DNA from: Streptomyces sp. P3
GTDB taxonomy: Bacteria; Actinomycetota; Actinomycetes; Streptomycetales; Streptomycetaceae
Assembly: GCF_003032475.1 (NCBI RefSeq)
Contig: NZ_CP028369.1
Span: 5,642,001-5,706,000, forward strand
Direction: 5' to 3'
Length of the DNA: 64,000 nucleotides
Part shown: positions 60,740 through 64,000 of the stretch, one piece after another
Layout: each line of letters starts with the position of its first letter
How positions within the stretch are numbered: position 1 is the first letter of the stretch
Translations under genes and position numbers: made by a program
Notes under the pieces: generated by a model
What the model saw: only the letters and a program-made list of their open reading frames with translations
Database searches by the model: none
Told to the model about the DNA's origin: nothing

Positions 60740-62338
60740 CGAGGACTCACGACCGCGACCGGAGCCGCCCCCCTCGCCCGGCCCGCCGCGCCCGGTCTGC
60801 CCGTCGGCTTCGCGCCCCTCGTCCACCCACCCGTCCGGCGGGGCGTCCGGCCCCCCGGACGGCGTCGGCGCACGCCGCTCCAGATGCAGCCGCAGCCCCT
60901 CCGGCATCAGTGTCAGCCGTTCCGCGACCCGCAGTCGGTACGCCGGGTCCGGCCGCAGCTCGTAGCGACGCAGCAGCAGCCCGAGCACCAGCGTGGCCTC
61001 GTGCAGCGCGAACTGGCGGCCGATGCAGGCCCGTGTGCCCGTCCCGAACGGCTTGAAGGTGTGCGGGGCGCGAGCGCGGACGGCCCGGGCGTCGAAGCGG
61101 TCCGGGTCGAACCGTTCGGCGTGGGGACCCCACACCGAGGGATCCCGGTGCAGCATTCCCGTCAGCACCAGCGCCCAGCCGCCCCGCCGCACCGGATGCT
61201 CCCCGCCCAGCACGGTGTCCTCCCGTGCCTCGCGCGCGAACGCGGGCGCCGTCGGCCACAGCCGCAGCGCCTCGTCGAGGACCCGGCGGACATAGCGCAA
61301 CTTCGCCACCTGCTCGTACGCGGGCACGGCCGTGTCGCCCCACACCCGGTCCACCTCGGCGCGGGCGCGGGCCGCGACGCGGGGATCGCGGGAGAGGTAG
61401 TGCAGGGCGAAGGAGAGCGCGCCCGAGGTCGTCTCGTGTCCGGCGACCAGGAAGGTGATGACCTGCCGCCGGACGTTCTCGTCCGACAGACGCTCGCCCG
61501 TGTCGGGGTGGGTGGTGTCGAGCATCCGGTCGAGCAGGTCGCCGTCCTTGCCGCCCTGCGCGCGGCGGTCCCGCACCAGGGCGTCGACGGTGCGGTCGAG
61601 GTAGGCGATGTCGGCCCGGTTGCGGCGTGCGGCCCGCCACAGCAGCGCGGGGGACGGCGCGGTGTTGAGGCGCTGCGCGTAACTGAGGGTGCCGACCATC
61701 GCGGTGACGAACGGGTGCGGCCGGTCGCGCTCGAAGGAACCGAAGTCGTGGCCGAACCCGGTGCGCGCGATCGTCTCCAGGGTCAGCTTGGTCATGTCAC
61801 CGGGCACGTCCACCGCCCGGCCAGCGGCCAGCTCCCGGTCCCAGTGAGCGGTGAGCCGTTCGGCCACGTCCAGCATCATCGGGTGGTAGGCCGCCATGGC
61901 CTCCCGGCTGAACCCCGGGGCGAGGACGTCGTGCGCCAGCTGCCAGTTGGGCTCGTGGTTGTACGCCGTGAACAGGGCGTCGCCGACGACGGGCCGCAGG
62001 TTGGCGATGCCCAGCCCCACGTGCTTGGCGAAGCGCTGCTCGTCGGACATGTCGGCGGCCAGGCCGGCGCCCCACACGAACACGAACTCCCGGTTGAACG
62101 CCTTGCGCCGGAAGATCGGCCCGAGCTGACCGGCGTAGCGCAGGGAGTCCTGCATGGGAGTGCGCCGGCTCGCGCCCAGGACGTCGCCCAGTAGGGGGAG
62201 CCGGTGCGCCGGGTGCGGAATGCGGTGCAGTTCGGGCCACCCGAGCTCCGCGCCGCGGAACCCTTTCGGCAGCGCGTCGGGCGCGGCCGTCCCCGTTCCC
62301 CTCGCGGCCGTCTTCCCCGTCGTCCCCGTCTCCGCCAT
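60701..62338 (-). CDS. CYP102B-like cytochrome P450
   Basis: A 545-residue P450 of the CYP102 type without a fused reductase. I-helix: FLVAGHETTSGALSFAL. K-helix ExxR in LDEALRLWP. Heme loop FKPFGTGTRACIGR with Cys438. A Gly/Glu/Arg-rich tail of about 45 residues follows the catalytic domain and probably is disordered. CYP102B enzymes hydroxylate fatty acids; electrons must come from separate partners. ATG 62338 lies 108 bp from a divergent tetR gene, which likely controls it. A related gene, CYP102B1, sits near rhamnose genes in S. coelicolor (memory). Confidence 0.92.
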   Translation of the reverse strand: MAETGTTGKTAARGTGTAAPDALPKGFRGAELGWPELHRIPHPAHRLPLLGDVLGASRRTPMQDSLRYAGQLGPIFRRKAFNREFVFVWGAGLAADMSDEQRFAKHVGLGIANLRPVVGDALFTAYNHEPNWQLAHDVLAPGFSREAMAAYHPMMLDVAERLTAHWDRELAAGRAVDVPGDMTKLTLETIARTGFGHDFGSFERDRPHPFVTAMVGTLSYAQRLNTAPSPALLWRAARRNRADIAYLDRTVDALVRDRRAQGGKDGDLLDRMLDTTHPDTGERLSDENVRRQVITFLVAGHETTSGALSFALHYLSRDPRVAARARAEVDRVWGDTAVPAYEQVAKLRYVRRVLDEALRLWPTAPAFAREAREDTVLGGEHPVRRGGWALVLTGMLHRDPSVWGPHAERFDPDRFDARAVRARAPHTFKPFGTGTRACIGRQFALHEATLVLGLLLRRYELRPDPAYRLRVAERLTLMPEGLRLHLERRAPTPSGGPDAPPDGWVDEGREADGQTGRGGPGEGGGSGRGRESSSEGRCPVHRTGE

Positions 62339-62367
62339 GACGCGATCTCCCTTGATGCACCGGCAGG

Positions 62368-62392
62368 TTGAGCATGTTGTACGTGGGTTCAA
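62368..62392. promoter_or_regulatory. Possible operator between P450 and TetR genes
   Basis: A 25-bp interval with outer arms TTGAGC and GGTTCAA (TTGA...TCAA) and an interior TTGTAC. The dyad is imperfect. As the only inverted element in the 107-bp gap it is a candidate TetR site. Confidence 0.4.
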
Positions 62393-62445
62393 TAGCACGC
62401 CCAGTCTGGTCCCGCCGTCGAGCGGGCGTCAAGTAAGGTGCGAGG

Positions 62446-63060
62446 ATGGCCGCGAACCAGGGCGAGCGCACCCGGCGCCGACTCAGCACCGGGGAGCGCA
62501 GGGAACAACTGCTGTCGGTGGGCGCGCGGCTGTTCTCGGAGAGCCCCTACGACGAGGTGTGGATCGAGCAGGTGGCCGAGATCGCGGGTGTCTCCCGCGG
62601 GCTGCTGTACCACTACTTCCCCACCAAGCGGGACTTCTTCGCGGCGGTCGTCGAGCGCGAGAGCGAGCGGATGCTGCGCATGACGGCGGCCGTCCCCGGC
62701 GTCCCGGTCCGCGAGCAACTGGCCACCGGGCTCGACGCCTACCTGGAGTACGTGGAGACCCACGCGCACGGCTACCGCGCCTTCCATCGTGCGGACGCCG
62801 CAGGTGACCGAGGCGTGCGCACGGTCTACCGGCGGGCGCTGGCGGCGCAGGAGCGCCAGATCCTGGCCGCCCTCGGCGTCGACCCCGAGTTCGGCCCGGT
62901 GTTCGAGCAACGCCCCGAGGTTCGGCTGGCGGTGCGCGGCTGGCTGGCGTTCACCACGGCGGTGTGCCTGGAGTGGCTGCGCGGCGCGGACCTGTCGCGG
63001 GAGCAGGTCAGGGATCTGTGCGCACGGGCGCTGCTGGGGGTCATCGCACCTGCGGCGTGA
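62446..63060 (+). CDS. TetR-family regulator
   Basis: A 204-residue TetR regulator. The HTH reads REQLLSVGARLFSESPYDEV then AEIAGVSRGLLYHYFPTKRD. A C-terminal ligand domain follows. The ATG at 62446 has TAAGGT six bases upstream. It is divergent from the CYP102B-like gene, so it probably represses that gene and perhaps itself; a fatty-acid-like inducer would fit the P450's usual substrates (inference). Confidence 0.9.
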   Translation: MAANQGERTRRRLSTGERREQLLSVGARLFSESPYDEVWIEQVAEIAGVSRGLLYHYFPTKRDFFAAVVERESERMLRMTAAVPGVPVREQLATGLDAYLEYVETHAHGYRAFHRADAAGDRGVRTVYRRALAAQERQILAALGVDPEFGPVFEQRPEVRLAVRGWLAFTTAVCLEWLRGADLSREQVRDLCARALLGVIAPAA

Positions 63061-63120
63061 TCTGCCCCCTGACGGCGAAGGGCGCGGCCGCGGCGGTTGG
63101 CGCACGAGCGGATCTCCGCT

Positions 63121-63140
63121 AGGTTAGGCAAGCCTTACCT
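63121..63140 (+). promoter_or_regulatory. Iron box (DmdR/IdeR-type)
   Basis: AGGTTAGGCAAGCCTTACCT, a near-perfect 20-bp dyad closely matching actinobacterial iron boxes (TTAGGTTAGGC type), ends 14 bp before the DUF2470 start codon and just ahead of its GGAGG. Binding of an Fe(II)-loaded DtxR-type repressor would block the promoter and ribosome site when iron is plentiful. Confidence 0.85.
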
Positions 63141-63154
63141 TAGGAGGTTCCAGT

Positions 63155-63883
63155 ATGGGTGACGACCAGAGTTGGGCGGCCGTGCCTGCCGCCGCCGAGC
63201 GCGCCCGCTCGGTGCTCGCGGCCTCGTGGTCCTGCGTGGTGACCGCGGACGGCGGGCGCGAGGAGTTCGTCGGCGCGCACACCGTCGACGACGGCGGCCG
63301 GGTGACCCTGCGGGTGCCCGAGGACGGCGCCCTGCGCACGGCCGCGATCTGCGCGCCCCGCGGCGAGCCGGCCGCGGTGCTGGAGTTCGCCGACGTCGCA
63401 CCCGTCCCGGTGCGCGGCCGAATCCGTGCCCGGCTCTGGCTGGCCGGCTGGTTCGCCCCCGAGGAGAGCGGCCTCGCCTTCCACGCCACGCGCGTCGTGC
63501 TGAAGGAGGGCACCGACGCGGTGGTCGTCGACCTCGCCGAGTTCGCCGCCGCCACGCCCGATCCGCTCGCCACCGCCGAGGCGCACCTGCTCACCCATCT
63601 CGCCGACGCCCATCCCGACGCCGTGGAGCGGCTGACCCGGCTCGTCCGGTCCGACAGCCTGCACGGCGCCGTCCGGGTCCGGCCGCTCGCCGTCGACCGG
63701 CACGGACTGACGCTGCGCATCGAACGCGCCCGCGCCCACGGCGACGTACGCCTGCCCTTCCACGCGCCGGCCGACGACGTCTCCCAGCTCACCGAGCGCA
63801 TGCACGTGCTGCTCACCCGGGCGGCCGCCGCGTCCTGCCCCCGCGCCGCCCTACAGCGGCAGCGCGCAGACGGCGACGGCTGA
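63155..63883 (+). CDS. DUF2470-containing, iron-regulated protein
   Basis: A 242-residue protein. The N-terminal part (residues 5-150) resembles the split-barrel flavin/heme fold of PNPOx-like proteins. The C-terminal part (about 155-232) is DUF2470: HLLTHLADAHPDAVERLTRL, VRPLAVDRHGLTLRIER and FHAPADDVSQLTERMHVLL. DUF2470 forms the tail of HugZ-type heme-utilisation proteins. With an iron box in front, a role in heme or iron handling is likely. GGAGG precedes the ATG. Confidence 0.85.
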   Translation: MGDDQSWAAVPAAAERARSVLAASWSCVVTADGGREEFVGAHTVDDGGRVTLRVPEDGALRTAAICAPRGEPAAVLEFADVAPVPVRGRIRARLWLAGWFAPEESGLAFHATRVVLKEGTDAVVVDLAEFAAATPDPLATAEAHLLTHLADAHPDAVERLTRLVRSDSLHGAVRVRPLAVDRHGLTLRIERARAHGDVRLPFHAPADDVSQLTERMHVLLTRAAAASCPRAALQRQRADGDG

Positions 63884-64000
63884 CGCGAACGGCTCGCCGG
63901 CGAGCCGCAGTTCACCTTTCGCGTCCACCCGGAAGACGCTGACCGTGCCGGACCGCTGGTTGGCGGCGAACAGCAGGCCGCCGTCCGGCGAGAGGGCGAT
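63851..64000 (-). CDS. Lactonase (6-phosphogluconolactonase-like), 3' end
   Basis: The last 49 codons of a leftward gene that begins beyond the window: IALSPDGGLLFAANQRSGTV then SVFRVDAKGELRLAGEP, ending AVAVCALPL and TAG at 63851-63853. This is the final blade of a seven-bladed lactonase propeller. Its end overlaps the DUF2470 gene's end by 33 bp in convergent orientation. Confidence 0.8.
   Translation of the reverse strand: MALSPDGGLLFAANQRSGTVSVFRVDAKGELRLAGEPFASAVAVCALPL

Noticed and set aside
1-64000. CRISPR array, tRNA/rRNA gene, prophage, biosynthetic gene cluster or classical defence system
   Set aside because: No repeat-spacer array, no tRNA/rRNA-like sequence, no phage structural genes, no PKS/NRPS modules and no restriction-modification, toxin-antitoxin or similar genes were seen.

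Overview
This is a high-GC actinobacterial chromosome segment, almost certainly from a Streptomyces. Coding regions show strong third-position G/C, GTG and TTG starts and 4-bp ATGA/GTGA overlaps are frequent, and many families are typical of the genus: a WhiJ-like HTH/DUF397/anti-sigma trio, a CYP102B-like P450, and a rhamnose cluster next to that P450. No rRNA, tRNA, CRISPR array or complete mobile element was seen.

Layout. (1) 1-7.7 kb: a myo-inositol catabolic operon in an order close to that of Corynebacterium glutamicum (Cgl0159-like, iolB, iolD, mmsA, iolE, a possible 39-codon ORF, iolG, iolH), ending at a hairpin. (2) 7.7-16 kb: a worn accessory stretch. Remnants of a CE1 esterase, a DUF1963-type protein, an SDR and an IS5-type transposase lie among intact genes: a secreted esterase, a ferritin-like protein, an SDR/TetR pair with three matching operators, and an aldo-keto reductase driven by an AdhR/NmlR-type MerR promoter. 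(3) 16-22.7 kb: an MMPL exporter, a decayed permease, a secreted SGNH esterase and a NarL-type two-component system. The exporter and the permease/esterase unit are preceded by near-identical twin-palindrome control regions. A dead second kinase gene lies beside the live one. (4) 22.7-30 kb: a CoA-thioester catabolic island (CitE lyase, FAS1-like dehydratase, split TPP-dependent decarboxylase, LysR, CaiB transferase, acyl-CoA dehydrogenase). Internal deletions have left stubs of an aldehyde dehydrogenase, an MFS transporter, an alpha/beta hydrolase and etfB. (5) 30-41.7 kb: pirin, WhiJ-like regulatory trio, SAM methyltransferase, YheO-type regulator with a PLP ammonia-lyase, cupin, MoxR/VWA pair, and a FAD-Rieske oxidoreductase. 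(6) 41.7-57.4 kb: a complete L-rhamnose regulon. rhaI, a bifunctional aldolase/dehydrogenase, rhaB and lutABC run leftward. An ABC importer, rhaM, a secreted BNR propeller protein and a LacI regulator run rightward. LacI-type palindromes sit between the two arms. (7) 57.4-64 kb: an aminopeptidase-like hydrolase, a PIG-L deacetylase, a Cys-rich pentapeptide-repeat protein overlapping tail-to-tail with a CYP102B-like P450, TetR, an iron-box-controlled DUF2470 protein and the end of a lactonase.

How they work together. Inositol is converted through inosose and 5-deoxyglucuronate to CoA thioesters. Rhamnose, possibly released outside the cell by the BNR protein, is imported, anomerised, isomerised, phosphorylated and split to DHAP and lactaldehyde. 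The dehydrogenase half of the aldolase protein makes lactate, which LutABC can take to pyruvate. The regulatory logic is unusually readable, with gene-specific palindromes for TetR, MerR, LacI and an iron regulator. Several genes have a TANNNT box six or seven bases before ATG and no clear Shine-Dalgarno, as expected for leaderless mRNAs.
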